Positions 18,764 to 27,817 of a DNA stretch of 64,000 bases are shown one piece after another. The translations under genes were made by a program, and so were the position numbers. Under the pieces are notes generated by a model. It saw nothing but the letters and a program-made list of their open reading frames with translations, ran no database searches and had not been told where the DNA came from. This DNA is from Streptomyces griseus (GTDB taxonomy: Bacteria > Actinomycetota > Actinomycetes > Streptomycetales > Streptomycetaceae). Numbering within the stretch: the stretch's first letter is position 1; each line of letters begins with the position of its first letter. The stretch is taken from assembly GCF_001715295.1 (NCBI RefSeq), contig NZ_MDKB01000001.1:208346-272345 (forward strand), given 5' to 3'.

Positions 18764-20445
18764 GAGGCCCACCCCGTCGGCCGGTCCCCGTAGGCGCGGG
18801 CAAGACTGCGGACGGCAGGGGGGATGCGCCGTCCGAAGGCGCACAGGCTCGCCTCGGCCAGGACGCGCGACAGCCGCTGCCACTCCGCCCCCGGTGGCGT
18901 GCCGGCGGCGGCCAGTTCCAGGCCCCGCCGGGAACCCACGCGGCAGGGCGAACACGCGCCGCAACTCTCCGCGGCGGCGAACTGCCAGACGTGCCGCATG
19001 ACGTCCTCCGGAGCCACGCGTCCGTCGAAGGCGACCAGGCCGGCGTGGCCGAGGGCGGCCCCCCGGGCGGCGAGGTCGGCCGTGGTGAGCGGGACATCCA
19101 GCGCGTCGCGGGCGAGGAAGCCGCCCAGCGGCCCGCCGACCTGGACCACGACCGGCTCCGTGCCGTCCTTCAGGCCGCCACCGAGCTCCGTGACGATCCG
19201 GTCGACAGGGGTACCGAGCTCGACCTCGTACGCGCCGGGCCGGGCGAACCGCTCCGACAGGCAGACCAGTTTCGTCCCGGTCTCGTCGGGTGTCCCGCGC
19301 TGGGCGTACGCCGCACCTCCCCGGGAGACGATCCAGGGGACAGCCGCCAGTGTCTCGACGTTGTTCACCACCGTCGGCGCGTTCCACAGACCCTGCGCGG
19401 TCGGGTAGGGCGGGCGCGGCCGGGCGCAGCCCCGGTCCCCCTCCAAGCCGGCGATCAGGGCCGTCTCCTCACCGGCCACGTACGACCCGGCGCCCTCCAC
19501 CACCCGTACGTCCAGGGCCGTGGCCGTACCGTGCACGGCCGCGCCGAAATGCCCGTCCGCGTAGGCACGCGCGACCGCCTCCCGCAAGCGCGCCAGCGCC
19601 CGCGGATACTCCGAGCGCACGAGCACCACGGCCTGCCGGGCCCCGCACGCGAAGCAGGCCAGAGCCAGGCCCTCCAGCACCCGCTCCGGATCCGCCTCCA
19701 TGAGCAGCCGGTCGGCGTAGGAGCCCGGGTCCCCCTCGTCCCCGTTGACCACCACCACGGTGCCCGTTGCCCGGCCGGCCGCCTCCCACTTCGCGGCCAC
19801 CCGGAAGCCGGCGCCGCCCCGGCCCCGCAGCCCGGACGCGGCCACCTCCGTCCACACCGCGTCGGGAGAGCCCGCCGTCACCGTCCGCGGCCAGACCTGC
19901 CAGGCGGGCTCACCTGCCGACACGCCGGCCAGCAGTACGGGGTCACCGGTGTCGTCGGCCACCGGGATCTCCGCCGCCCGCGGAGGTTCGCGGCCCGTGA
20001 GCTGGTCGGCCAGTGCCGGGCCGGTGCAGGGTGTGCCGCCGTCGAGCGCCGCAGGACCCGCGTAGCAGTACCCGAGACAGCGCACGGTCTGCAGCGACGT
20101 CTCCCCGTCCGGCGATACCGTGTCCGCCGCGACGCCCAGCGCGTGCTCCACATCGGTCAGGTGGCGGCCGCCCTGAGCGGCGAAGCACGCCGTCGCCGAG
20201 CAGACCCGGACGTGACGGCGGCCGTGCGGGGCTTCGAGATCCGCGTAGTAGCGGGCCGGTCCGAGGGCGGCGGCAGCGGGCAGGCCCACCGAGGCGGCGA
20301 CCGCCGGAGCCCATCTCTCCGGACTGCCCGCCGTCCGGCCCCTGGCTTCGGCCAGCAGCTCGAGCAGCCGGTCTCCCGGCCGCCCTCTCCGGTCGGCGAG
20401 GGCCCGAAACGCATCGAATCGGTCCGCAGGACCCAGGGGAATCAT
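18760..20445 (-). CDS. Formate dehydrogenase diaphorase subunit (NuoE-NuoF fusion)
   Basis: This 561-residue protein fuses a NuoE-like [2Fe-2S] thioredoxin fold ('VCSATACFAAQGG', 'RCLGYC') to a NuoF-like domain. The NuoF part has the FMN/NADH-binding 'GLRGRGGAGFRVAAKW' and 'NGDEGDPGSYADRLLME' and the [4Fe-4S] cysteines of 'ESCGACSPCRVG...SLCAFG'. It would transfer electrons from the catalytic subunit to NAD+, as FdsBG do in soluble formate dehydrogenases. The start at 20445 is taken as the first ATG of the conserved frame. The gene pair is likely an operon, and the flavodoxin gene lies 166 bp upstream. Confidence 0.88.
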   Translation of the reverse strand: MIPLGPADRFDAFRALADRRGRPGDRLLELLAEARGRTAGSPERWAPAVAASVGLPAAAALGPARYYADLEAPHGRRHVRVCSATACFAAQGGRHLTDVEHALGVAADTVSPDGETSLQTVRCLGYCYAGPAALDGGTPCTGPALADQLTGREPPRAAEIPVADDTGDPVLLAGVSAGEPAWQVWPRTVTAGSPDAVWTEVAASGLRGRGGAGFRVAAKWEAAGRATGTVVVVNGDEGDPGSYADRLLMEADPERVLEGLALACFACGARQAVVLVRSEYPRALARLREAVARAYADGHFGAAVHGTATALDVRVVEGAGSYVAGEETALIAGLEGDRGCARPRPPYPTAQGLWNAPTVVNNVETLAAVPWIVSRGGAAYAQRGTPDETGTKLVCLSERFARPGAYEVELGTPVDRIVTELGGGLKDGTEPVVVQVGGPLGGFLARDALDVPLTTADLAARGAALGHAGLVAFDGRVAPEDVMRHVWQFAAAESCGACSPCRVGSRRGLELAAAGTPPGAEWQRLSRVLAEASLCAFGRRIPPAVRSLARAYGDRPTGWAS

Positions 20446-20611
20446 GACCTCATCGTGGCGACAGACGTACGGGGCCGCATCCCGGCACCGCCGGGTGCGC
20501 GACTCCCGGAACCAGGACCGCTCGGGCCTGGGGGATCGCGCCCAGGGGGTGCTGCGGACGCGCCGCGCCGGCCGTTCGCCGGTGCCGTCGGTGGACTCGG
20601 CCGATCAGGCC

Positions 20612-21217
20612 TCAGGGGCCGGAGCGGGGCCCCGGCCCGCCCGTCGGCGGGCCGTCAGGCTGCGGGGGCCGGTCGCGTACGGCACGGCCGATCTCCTCGG
20701 CCCAGGCGTCGACCGAGGGCCAGTCACGGTAGTCGCCGTAGCGCAGGCCCATCGCCCGGAACCTCATGCGCCCGGTGGTCGGCAGGTGCTCGGGTGCGAT
20801 CACGCCGGAGAACAGACGGTGATCGCGTGGACTCAGCCGCTCGATCAGATCGCCGACCACATGGTCCGACTCCTGGGGGGCCAGCGCTTTCCACGGACCA
20901 CGCAGGGCAGCGGGCATCCCCACACTGAAGAGCCACACGTCCCGCCGCGCGAGGAGTCCGGCGTTCCGGAGTACGAACGTCCGTGCCTCGGGAAGCCAGG
21001 CCATGCCGTGCACGGCACTGCCCACGACGAACACGTCGTACGCGCCCGGATCGCTGACGGCCTCCACGGGGAGCACGTCGGTCCGCACGCGGCCCCGCTC
21101 CTCCAGGCGCCCGGCGATGTGCTCGGCGATGCTCCGGGTCGAGCCGTGGACACCGGCGAACGCCACGAGCACGCGGACGGCGTCGCCGCGTCGCGACGGC
21201 TCGGGTGCGGTGGTCAT
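20612..21217 (-). CDS. Flavodoxin-domain protein (HemG-like)
   Basis: This 201-residue protein has a flavodoxin fold. The FMN phosphate loop is 'AFAGVHGSTRSIAEHIAGRL' (T/S-rich turn), and 'VFVVGSAVHGMAWLPEA' and 'LFSVGMP' match the flavodoxin/menaquinone-dependent protoporphyrinogen oxidase-like family. The C-terminal 25 residues are Pro/Gly-rich. It may serve as an electron carrier or a stress reductase. No strong ribosome binding site precedes 21217. It lies on the same strand as the formate dehydrogenase genes, but a link is not proved. Confidence 0.75.
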   Translation of the reverse strand: MTTAPEPSRRGDAVRVLVAFAGVHGSTRSIAEHIAGRLEERGRVRTDVLPVEAVSDPGAYDVFVVGSAVHGMAWLPEARTFVLRNAGLLARRDVWLFSVGMPAALRGPWKALAPQESDHVVGDLIERLSPRDHRLFSGVIAPEHLPTTGRMRFRAMGLRYGDYRDWPSVDAWAEEIGRAVRDRPPQPDGPPTGGPGPRSGP

Positions 21218-21685
21218 GTCCGCCAGTGTTGTCCACGGCCCTCCCGTCCGCGACCTGTCGCACGTACCCGGACGGATCCGGGTTGACCGGGTGGTTCCGG
21301 GTGTGTGTCCGTGGAGCCCTGCCCGACCGTCCCGTACGGGTCGTCATGCATGCCCCGCATGCCCCGGACGACGACCCACCCGGCTCCCGCCGGCGCCGTA
21401 GCTCTCCTTCGCGCGGTGCACGTGCCGGTGCACGGGCCCCCTCGTGAGTTCAGGGGACCGGGTGCCGTGGCCCGGCCGCCTGCCGGGGACGGACGTCTCC
21501 AGGCCGGCCGGCCCCAGGTGAGGCCCGGTGGTACGGGGGAGGGGCCGAACGGGGCCGTCGAGGACCCGGTCGGGCCCCCACGGTCTCTGTCCCGGCTCGT
21601 ACAGTGGAACGGGACGATATATCCCGTTCGACCACGTATTTGGTCCTTCGCAGGCGCTGAGGTGTCGTGGAAAGGGGAGAACGCG

Positions 21686-23194
21686 GTGGCAGCTCCGATG
21701 ACGCCTGTGGCCCGGCCCGAGCGGCTGCACGGCCGGGAGGCGGAGTGGGACAGGCTTGTGGCGTTCGTGGACGATCCGCGGCCCGGACCCGCGATCGGTA
21801 TCGTCACCGGCCCCCACGGCCATGGCAAATCGTTCCTGCTGCGCGCGCTGGCCCGAGCGACGGGCGGCTTCTACTTCGGTGGGCAGCCGGCGGCCGAGGC
21901 GGAGACGTTGCGGTCCGTCGCCCGCGAGTACGCGAGCCACGCGCACCTGGCACGGCCGCCCCACTGGACGGGGTGGAGAGAAGCGCTTCTCGCGATGGCG
22001 GCGACGGGCAGCGGTCCGGCGACGGTCCTCGTCCTGGACGGGCTGCCCGAACTGGTACGGCAGAGCCCCGGCCTCCCCGCCGCCATCAGTGACGTGTGCC
22101 GGTCGCTGCGACGCGGTCCGGCGGACTCGGCCCCGCTCCGGCTCGTACTCTGCGGCAGTACGACGCCGGTGATGAAGAGGCTGCTCAGCGCCTCCACCAC
22201 GTGGGTCGACGACGTGCTGGAGGTCGCGCCCCTGGACTTCCGGCGGGCGAGGGAACTGTGGGGGATCGGGAACCGTCCGCTCGCACTGCGCGTGCACGCC
22301 GTCGTCGGCAGCAGTCCGGCCTTCCGCTTCGACCCCGCCGGGGACCGGCCCCCCCAGACTGCCGACGACTTCGATCCCTGGATCTGCCGGAACGTGCTCA
22401 CCCCGCGGCTGCCCCTGTTCTGGAAGGCGACCCACCTGCTGGACGGGGTGACGGACACCTGGGACCTCGCCGCCTGCCACTCCACCGTGGCCGCCGTCGC
22501 GTCCGGCCGCACCATGCCCGGTGAGATAGCCGACTGGCTCGACCGGCCGGCCACCGACGTACCGCACATCCTTGCCCACCTCACCGAACGCGGCCTGATC
22601 AGCGGGGAGCCCGACGCCTTCCACCCCGGCCTGGTCCACTACCGCGTCAGCGAACCGCTGCTCGCCTTCGACCATGCCGTCATCCGTCCGAACCGCTTCC
22701 GGCTCGCGGACGCGGACGACACGGAGATCGAAAGGATCTGGCAGGACGCGCGCCCCACCTTCGAACGCGGCGTGGCAGGACCGCACTTCGCGCAGATCTG
22801 CCGGGAATGGGCGGCACGCTTCGCCCCTGCCGGGACTTTCGGCGCCGCACCGGCGTCCGTGCTGTCGGGTTCGCTGCCCCACACTCCCGGCCATCCCACA
22901 GGCGTCGACGTCGTCGTGCGCGGTCGCGGCGACGGCCGCCCGGGACCGCTGCTGTCCCTCGGGGTGGCCAGGTGGACCGATCCCGTGTCCACCACCGACC
23001 TCGAACGGCTGCGCGTCTCTCTGGTGGACCTTGCCGAGCTCGGTGAGGACATCGGCCGGACGCGCCTCGCCTGTTACGGAGCGGCCGGGTTCAGCCCGGG
23101 ACTGAGGAACGCCGAGGCGGACGGTGAGGTGCTCCTCGTGTCACCCGAGGAGCTCTACGACTCACCCGAGGAGCTCTACGACGACGGGACGTGA
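21686..23194 (+). CDS. AAA/STAND-like ATPase (COG1672/DUF234 type)
   Basis: This 502-residue protein has Walker A GPHGHGKS, Walker B 'TVLVLDG', a winged-helix-like middle section ('TMPGEIADWLDRPATDVPHILAHLTERGLISGEP') and a C-terminal nuclease-like DUF234-type domain. Such 'archaeal-type' ATPases of unknown function are scattered in bacteria. The start is GTG at 21686, 6 nt after AAAGGGGAG; longer in-frame starts have no ribosome binding site. The C-terminus contains a perfect duplication of SPEELYD. No partner is apparent apart from the short basic gene directly downstream. Confidence 0.78.
   Translation: MAAPMTPVARPERLHGREAEWDRLVAFVDDPRPGPAIGIVTGPHGHGKSFLLRALARATGGFYFGGQPAAEAETLRSVAREYASHAHLARPPHWTGWREALLAMAATGSGPATVLVLDGLPELVRQSPGLPAAISDVCRSLRRGPADSAPLRLVLCGSTTPVMKRLLSASTTWVDDVLEVAPLDFRRARELWGIGNRPLALRVHAVVGSSPAFRFDPAGDRPPQTADDFDPWICRNVLTPRLPLFWKATHLLDGVTDTWDLAACHSTVAAVASGRTMPGEIADWLDRPATDVPHILAHLTERGLISGEPDAFHPGLVHYRVSEPLLAFDHAVIRPNRFRLADADDTEIERIWQDARPTFERGVAGPHFAQICREWAARFAPAGTFGAAPASVLSGSLPHTPGHPTGVDVVVRGRGDGRPGPLLSLGVARWTDPVSTTDLERLRVSLVDLAELGEDIGRTRLACYGAAGFSPGLRNAEADGEVLLVSPEELYDSPEELYDDGT
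23142..23183 (+). repeat. 21-bp perfect tandem duplication at the 3' end of the ATPase gene
   Basis: Two exact 21-bp copies (tcacccgaggagctctacga + c) encode SPEELYD twice, nine codons before the stop region. In-frame length changes here would lengthen or shorten an acidic tail. Confidence 0.8.
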
Positions 23195-23223
23195 CCACGC
23201 ACCGTGGAGGAAGGAGCACATCC

Positions 23224-23406
23224 GTGACCAAGAAGAAGGGGACCCGCGCGCGGAAGACCGGGGCAGAGGTCCGGCCCGGCCCACGGGAGAGTCCGGGCGA
23301 CGTGCTGCCCGCGCGGAGTGCGAAGGCGTACACGCCGGACAAGATGATCAGAACGCATCCCCGGCGACCGGTGTCCACGGTCCCGGTGAGCGCACTGTTT
23401 CTCTGA
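23224..23406 (+). CDS. Small basic hypothetical protein (60 aa)
   Basis: A GTG at 23224 lies 7 nt after AAGGAG and opens a 60-residue frame, VTKKKGTRARKTGAEVRPGP to '...VSTVPVSALFL'. The first third is strongly basic. It starts 30 bp after the ATPase stop and is probably cotranscribed with it. No family is recognised. The good ribosome binding site is the main support. Confidence 0.5.
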   Translation: MTKKKGTRARKTGAEVRPGPRESPGDVLPARSAKAYTPDKMIRTHPRRPVSTVPVSALFL

Positions 23407-23487
23407 CGTCCGGTACCGCGCCGGAGAAGGCGGACGCCGGCCGACCGGGGTGTGAGCGCCGAACGAACGAAGCAGTTTCGCCCGCGG

Positions 23488-23946
23488 TCACACCCCGCGC
23501 CCGTGCGTGCCGCCGGAAGGCGGACCGGGTGGCTCCTCCAGGACGCTCCAGGCGACCGGGCCGAGCAGGTCGGCCAGCCGCCGGAACACGTCCATGAGCA
23601 TGTCGTCCACCGTCAGGACGCCCACGACCCGCGGTCCGTCCACCACCGGCAGACGGCGGATGCCCGACGTGCGGAAGATCCGGTAGGCCCGGTGGATGTC
23701 GTCGGTGACGTTCACCGTGATCACCGGCGAGGTCATCACCGTGTCGACCGCCTCGTCCACGTCGAGTCCTCCGGCAAGAGCACCCACGGCGAGGTCCCGG
23801 TCGGTGACGATGCCGCGGAGGGTCCCGCCCTCCGTGACCACCACGGAACCGACCCCGTACGTGGCCATCTCCTGGGCCACCTGTTTCAGCGGTGTCCTGG
23901 TGGGCACGGACACCGCCGGACTGCTCATCGCCTCGGCGATCTTCAT
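23488..23946 (-). CDS. CBS-domain pair protein
   Basis: This 152-residue protein consists of two CBS motifs: 'MSSPAVSVPTRTPLKQVAQEMATYGVGSVVVTE' with 'GIVTDRD', and 'VMTSPVITVNVTDDIHRAYRIFRTSGIRRLPVVD' with 'GVLTVDDM'. Such small CBS proteins bind adenine nucleotides and are common next to universal stress proteins, as here. A 25-residue glycine/proline tail follows. It is convergent with the small basic gene, and its ATG overlaps the stop of a possible 68-residue upstream frame. Confidence 0.85.
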   Translation of the reverse strand: MKIAEAMSSPAVSVPTRTPLKQVAQEMATYGVGSVVVTEGGTLRGIVTDRDLAVGALAGGLDVDEAVDTVMTSPVITVNVTDDIHRAYRIFRTSGIRRLPVVDGPRVVGVLTVDDMLMDVFRRLADLLGPVAWSVLEEPPGPPSGGTHGRGV

Positions 23947-24149
23947 CGGCCGGTCCCGGTCGCCCCGGCACGGCAGTGGTCCGGCCGGCGGACGGGTGCC
24001 GCGGACCGCCGGTTCCCTTCTCCCGGGGCGTACGGCGGAACGCCCTTCGGCCCTTGGGCCGGTACGCGGACGGCCGGGGCCGGGATCTCCACGCGGGGAT
24101 CCGGGACGCGCGTTCTTCGACGCTCGTGCGGGACGACGTAGGCGGTCAT
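23943..24149 (-). CDS. Possible small coupled protein upstream of CBS gene (68 aa)
   Basis: The ATG at 24149 (MTAYVVPHERRRTRVPDPRVE) opens a 68-residue basic, Pro-rich frame whose TGA overlaps the CBS start codon (ATGA at 23943-23946). The CBS gene itself lacks a clear ribosome binding site, which fits translational coupling. No homologue is recognised and the composition resembles a random GC-rich frame, so it is offered with low confidence. Confidence 0.35.
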   Translation of the reverse strand: MTAYVVPHERRRTRVPDPRVEIPAPAVRVPAQGPKGVPPYAPGEGNRRSAAPVRRPDHCRAGATGTGR

Positions 24150-24269
24150 GACGGGTCGCCTTTCCGGTGGTGGTAGCGGGTGTTGTCCCCCGTGGAGGCG
24201 GGAGCTGTGTCTTCCGGGGACGGCGCGCCGCTTCCGTGTACGGGCGGCCGCTGTTCGCACCGGTCCGGT

Positions 24270-25139
24270 TCAGTCATGGGGGACGACGGCCACGGGACAG
24301 CGGACGTGGTGCAGGGAGGCCTGGGCCACGGGGCCGAGGCGCGATGCGAGTGGGGGACGGTGGTGCCTGCGACGGCCGACGACCAGGAGGCCGGACCCCT
24401 CGGCGGCGCGCACGACGGCCTCGGCGGGGCTTTCCAGCCTCACGGTCTCGGACAGCTCCACGCCGGGGAACCGCTCGCGCCATGGTCCGAGTACCTGCCT
24501 CAGCCGCTGCGCCGCCTCGTCCGTGATCTCCTGTGCCACCTCGTCGTCCACACCCGAGGGGGTGCGCGCCCGGATCGGCAGGCTCCGGCCGTGGACGGCC
24601 AGGAGACGCCCGCCGCGCGCCGCTGCGGCGTGGCAGGCGAAGGCGAGCACCTCGTCGCACGGACCGTGCAGTTTCAGGGCGACCACCACGTTGCCCCGCG
24701 TGGGTGACGGCTCCCTCCCGGGTGCTTCGGGGCGGACCAGGACCACGGGCCGCGAGGCCCGTGCCACGACGGCCATGCTGACGGAGCCGAGGAAGTAACT
24801 CTCGGCGGGGGTCAGCCCACGGGAGCCGAGCACGGTGAGCTCGGACTCCGATGCCGACCTCAGCAGGGCGCTCTCCGCGTCGTCGGCGACCAGGCTGTCG
24901 ACGACGACGAGGCCCGGGTGGCCGGTCCGCAGTTCCGCCCGCGCCTGGTGCACGAGCCGCGTCGCCCAGTAGTTCTGGTCGATCTCCGAGGGGACGCGGG
25001 TGGGCTCGGGCGCCAGTGCGGGCCAGGCGTGGAGCAGCCGGAGACCGGCATGGCGGCGTTCGGCCTCGTCGGCGGCCCAGTGGGCGGCGGCGAGGCTTTC
25101 GGCCGAGCCGTCGAGGCCGACCGTGACGACTGGCTCCAT
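24270..25139 (-). CDS. Universal stress protein, tandem UspA domains
   Basis: This 289-residue protein has two Usp domains. Domain 1 (residues 1-145) is 'VVTVGLDGSAESLAAAHWAADEA' to 'VLGSRGLTPAESYFLGSVSMAVV', with the G-x2-G-x9-GS ATP-binding pattern. Domain 2 ends 'LVVGRRRHH...RLGPVAQASLHHVRCPVAVV'. The tandem form is typical of actinobacterial hypoxia or stationary-phase regulons. The start at 25139 follows GGAGG at 7 nt. The CBS gene downstream on the same strand fits a common Usp-CBS pairing. Confidence 0.88.
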   Translation of the reverse strand: MEPVVTVGLDGSAESLAAAHWAADEAERRHAGLRLLHAWPALAPEPTRVPSEIDQNYWATRLVHQARAELRTGHPGLVVVDSLVADDAESALLRSASESELTVLGSRGLTPAESYFLGSVSMAVVARASRPVVLVRPEAPGREPSPTRGNVVVALKLHGPCDEVLAFACHAAAARGGRLLAVHGRSLPIRARTPSGVDDEVAQEITDEAAQRLRQVLGPWRERFPGVELSETVRLESPAEAVVRAAEGSGLLVVGRRRHHRPPLASRLGPVAQASLHHVRCPVAVVPHD

Positions 25140-25449
25140 GGAGAGGCCTCCGTCTCGTACGACGCCGGGATGGACGGACACGCGGACGCGGGCACCCAGG
25201 GCTGGAGCGCAGCGCTTCCGTCCTCCGAGGAGTACCCCAGATCCTCCCGCCGTGCATGCGGGCCCCGAGGACGTGCAGGCCGGGCACGCGCGGACGGCGT
25301 GGCCCGTCGACGCGTACTCGCCACGACGCGGCGCCGCTCGGCGTGGTACCGGCCCAGGTACATGCGAACGTCATCGGTTACGTGCCCGGACCGGCCGCGG
25401 TCTCCGTAGCATGTCCATGGTCGTGGTGTGATCTCGGAGGGGTGTCACG
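25140..25449. other. Divergent intergenic region, no gene seen
   Basis: This 310-bp gap separates the Usp gene (minus) and a membrane-anchored hypothetical (plus). It must hold both promoters. No convincing -35/-10 pair or palindrome could be picked by eye. Confidence 0.4.
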
Positions 25450-25923
25450 GTGGCAGGTGACGTCTGGGGACCGGTCCTGTCGCTCGCGGGCGTCGTGCTC
25501 GGGGGCGGGCTGACGGCGTTTGCCCAGCGTGCCACTCAGCGGTCCGCCGAGCGGACCGAGCAGCGCAGGCAGGCTGTGGCCGCAGCGGAGAGCCGTCGGG
25601 CGGAACAGCTGCAGGTGCTCAAGGAGTTCGTCGCGAAGGCGCAGGAGGCCGAGCGGGTCGCTTACAGCCGCCCTGAGCCGTGGGGCGATGACGAGAACGG
25701 CTGGATGACGGGCGCCGGGCCCGTCATGACCGCGCTGTGGACGGCATCGGGCAATGTGATGCTGTTGTGCGACGAAGCGCTGCACGAGCCCGTCCGCCTC
25801 TACGGGTACGCGCTCAACCAGGCGGTGTGGCGAGACATCGGCGACACAGAGGTGAACGAGCACCTCGAGTCGCACAAGTCCGCGTTCATGGCCGCAGCGC
25901 GCAGATGTCTGGCCTCCGGCTGA
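25450..25923 (+). CDS. Membrane-anchored coiled-coil hypothetical protein
   Basis: This 157-residue protein starts at GTG 25450 behind GGAGGGG. One N-terminal hydrophobic helix (VWGPVLSLAGVVLGGGLTAF) is followed by a charged heptad-rich helix (about residues 27-75, rich in Arg/Glu/Gln/Ala) and a C-terminal globular part with W and H residues. The topology suggests a membrane tether with a cytoplasmic coiled coil. No family assignment is possible. The SMI1/KNR4 gene follows 149 bp later on the same strand and may be functionally paired. Confidence 0.65.
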   Translation: MAGDVWGPVLSLAGVVLGGGLTAFAQRATQRSAERTEQRRQAVAAAESRRAEQLQVLKEFVAKAQEAERVAYSRPEPWGDDENGWMTGAGPVMTALWTASGNVMLLCDEALHEPVRLYGYALNQAVWRDIGDTEVNEHLESHKSAFMAAARRCLASG

Positions 25924-26072
25924 CGGGGCGCGCAGCGAAGCGGGAGCACCACGTCGTGACCGACGAGGCGGGGCCGTAGCGGTTGACAGAGCAGTGTTGC
26001 CGGGTCGACCGAACAAGAAGACACGCCACAACGGGACGCACGTGAGCAAGCACTGACTGAAGGGACATCGTG

Positions 26073-26594
26073 ATGGCGGTTCTTCCGGAGACAGAGGCCC
26101 TGTTGGGCGAACCCAGGTTCAACTGGGCGGATCCGGCTCCCTGGACCGCGCTCCAGCGGGAACTCGGCCGGGAGTTCCCCTCGGACTTCCGTGAGATCGT
26201 CGACGCCTACGGCTCGGTCTCGATCAACGGGCAGTTGTATCTGAAGCATCCCGCCGGCCATCTTCTGCACAGCCTGGGAGCGATGATCAGGAGGGACCTC
26301 GAGCTCTGGCGCGAGGAGGACATGCGGGAGTTCCTTCCCGGTCCGGTGGGGTCCGGCCCCGGGGAGCTGATGCCGGTGGCCACGGCGACGACGGGCGAGG
26401 CGGTCTTCCTCCGGGTGCCCGACGACGCCGCGTCGCCGTGGCGGGTCCTTGTCCAGGAGTTCGACAGTCCGGCGTGGACCCTCTACGAGATGACGTTCGG
26501 CGCATGGTTTCTCGCCTATCTCCGGGGGGAGGACGTGACGCTGTGTTCCCGCAACCTCGCGCCTGACGGCCCGTTCTACGAGTCCCTGTCCTGA
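26073..26594 (+). CDS. SMI1/KNR4 family protein (possible immunity protein)
   Basis: This 173-residue protein has SMI1/KNR4 hallmarks: 'WTALQRELGREFPSDFREIVDAYGSVSINGQLYL' near the N-terminus and the terminal 'FGAWFLAYLRGED'. Bacterial members often neutralise polymorphic toxins, but no toxin gene is adjacent. ATG 26073 is 7 nt from AGGGA; a GTG at 26070 would be only 4 nt away, so 26073 is preferred. The role here is unproven. Confidence 0.78.
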   Translation: MAVLPETEALLGEPRFNWADPAPWTALQRELGREFPSDFREIVDAYGSVSINGQLYLKHPAGHLLHSLGAMIRRDLELWREEDMREFLPGPVGSGPGELMPVATATTGEAVFLRVPDDAASPWRVLVQEFDSPAWTLYEMTFGAWFLAYLRGEDVTLCSRNLAPDGPFYESLS

Positions 26595-26675
26595 GGAGGA
26601 ACGCGGTGGCGCGGAGACGGCCGCGGGTTTGTCGTCCGGTGCCCACCCGCGGCGGCGCGCCGGCACGCCGGGCGA

Positions 26676-27668
26676 TCAGTCCCGGAGGGAGTCCAGCCAG
26701 GCGGTCAGGAGGCGGTTGACCGTCTCCGGGCGTTCCTGCTGGATCCAGTGGCCGCAGCCGTCGATGATGTGCGAGGAGACCAGGCCGGGGAGCGTGTCCG
26801 GGTACGCGTCGATGGCGTCGGCCATCCAGGTCGTGGAGGCGTCCGAACCGCCGCCGATGAACAGGGAGGGCTGCTCGATCGGGGCGCCGGTGTAGCCGGC
26901 GAGGTCCTCCCAGTCGCGGTCCATGGCACGGTAGCGGTTGAGGGCCCCGGTCATCCCGGTGCGCTCGAACTCCGCGGCGTACACGTCGAGATCGTCCTCG
27001 GTCAGCCAGGCCGGAAGCGGGCCGGCCGGAAAACGGTCGCGCAGCCGTCCCGTCCCCCGGTCCACGAAGTGCGGGTCGGGCTCGCCGGGGCCCGGCATGG
27101 TGTCGGCGGACAACGCGGAGAAGAAGCCCGCGAGCCACCCCCGGACGTCGGGTTCCATCTCGGCCTCGGCGCGGCCGGGCTCCTGGAAGTAGGACACGTA
27201 GAACTCCTGCTCGGGGCCTCCGATGCGGGAGAAGAGGTCGCTGGGGCGGGGGCCGCCGGGCGGCGCGTAGGGGACGCTCAGCAGGCCGGCCGCGCGGAAG
27301 ACGCCGGGGTGGAGCAGGGCCGAGGTGGCCGCGATGTTCGATCCCCAGTCGTGCCCGATGATCACGGCCCGGTCCTCGCCGAGGGCGCGTACCAGGGCGA
27401 CGTTGTCCGCCACCAGGTCGAGCATGCGGTACTCGTGCGTCGCGGCGGGCCTGGAGGAGCGGCCGTAGCCGCGCACGTCCGGCGCGACTGCCCGGTACCC
27501 CGCCGCGGCGAGGGCCGGGAGCTGATGGCGCCAGGAGTACCAGGACTCGGGGAAGCCGTGCACGAGCAGGATCAGTGGCCCGGTGCCCTGCTCGACCAGG
27601 TGCAGCCGCCCGGCCGGCGCTTCGACGGTGCGGTGACGCAGGTCGGCGGAGGGCGTGGGCTGGGGCAT
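26676..27668 (-). CDS. Alpha/beta hydrolase, epoxide hydrolase-like
   Basis: This 330-residue hydrolase has the oxyanion motif HGFPESW, nucleophile aspartate in 'VIIGHDWGSN', a cap domain with tyrosine, and catalytic histidine in 'DGCGHWIQQE'. The Asp nucleophile and HGxP motif fit soluble epoxide hydrolase or haloacid-dehalogenase-like chemistry. The start at 27668 follows GAGGAGAG. It is divergent from an XRE-cupin regulator that likely controls it. The natural substrate is unknown. Confidence 0.85.
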   Translation of the reverse strand: MPQPTPSADLRHRTVEAPAGRLHLVEQGTGPLILLVHGFPESWYSWRHQLPALAAAGYRAVAPDVRGYGRSSRPAATHEYRMLDLVADNVALVRALGEDRAVIIGHDWGSNIAATSALLHPGVFRAAGLLSVPYAPPGGPRPSDLFSRIGGPEQEFYVSYFQEPGRAEAEMEPDVRGWLAGFFSALSADTMPGPGEPDPHFVDRGTGRLRDRFPAGPLPAWLTEDDLDVYAAEFERTGMTGALNRYRAMDRDWEDLAGYTGAPIEQPSLFIGGGSDASTTWMADAIDAYPDTLPGLVSSHIIDGCGHWIQQERPETVNRLLTAWLDSLRD

Positions 27669-27746
27669 GGTTCTCTCCTCGGGTTCCGGTGTGGCCGTGC
27701 TGGCACACCGATACTGCGCTGCGGCGGCCGGCCGGCGCGACAAGCC

Positions 27747-27775
27747 TTGCCGGCCTGGCAAACTGGCAGGACAGG
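27747..27775. promoter_or_regulatory. Candidate operator between hydrolase and XRE-cupin genes
   Basis: TTGCC-GGCCT-GGCAA (27747-27761), followed by another half-site CTGGCAGG, lies in the 149-bp divergent gap. Repeated TGGCA half-sites fit binding by the adjacent XRE-cupin protein, but this is inference from position and symmetry. Confidence 0.4.
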
Positions 27776-27817
27776 AGCGTGGCGGCGGCGGTCGCGGGAA
27801 GGGAGGCGGGGTGACCT

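Noticed and set aside
15863..18793. 976-codon plus-strand frame antisense to formate dehydrogenase
   Set aside because: The opposite strand has all iron-sulfur and Mo-cofactor motifs; no domain is visible on the plus strand.
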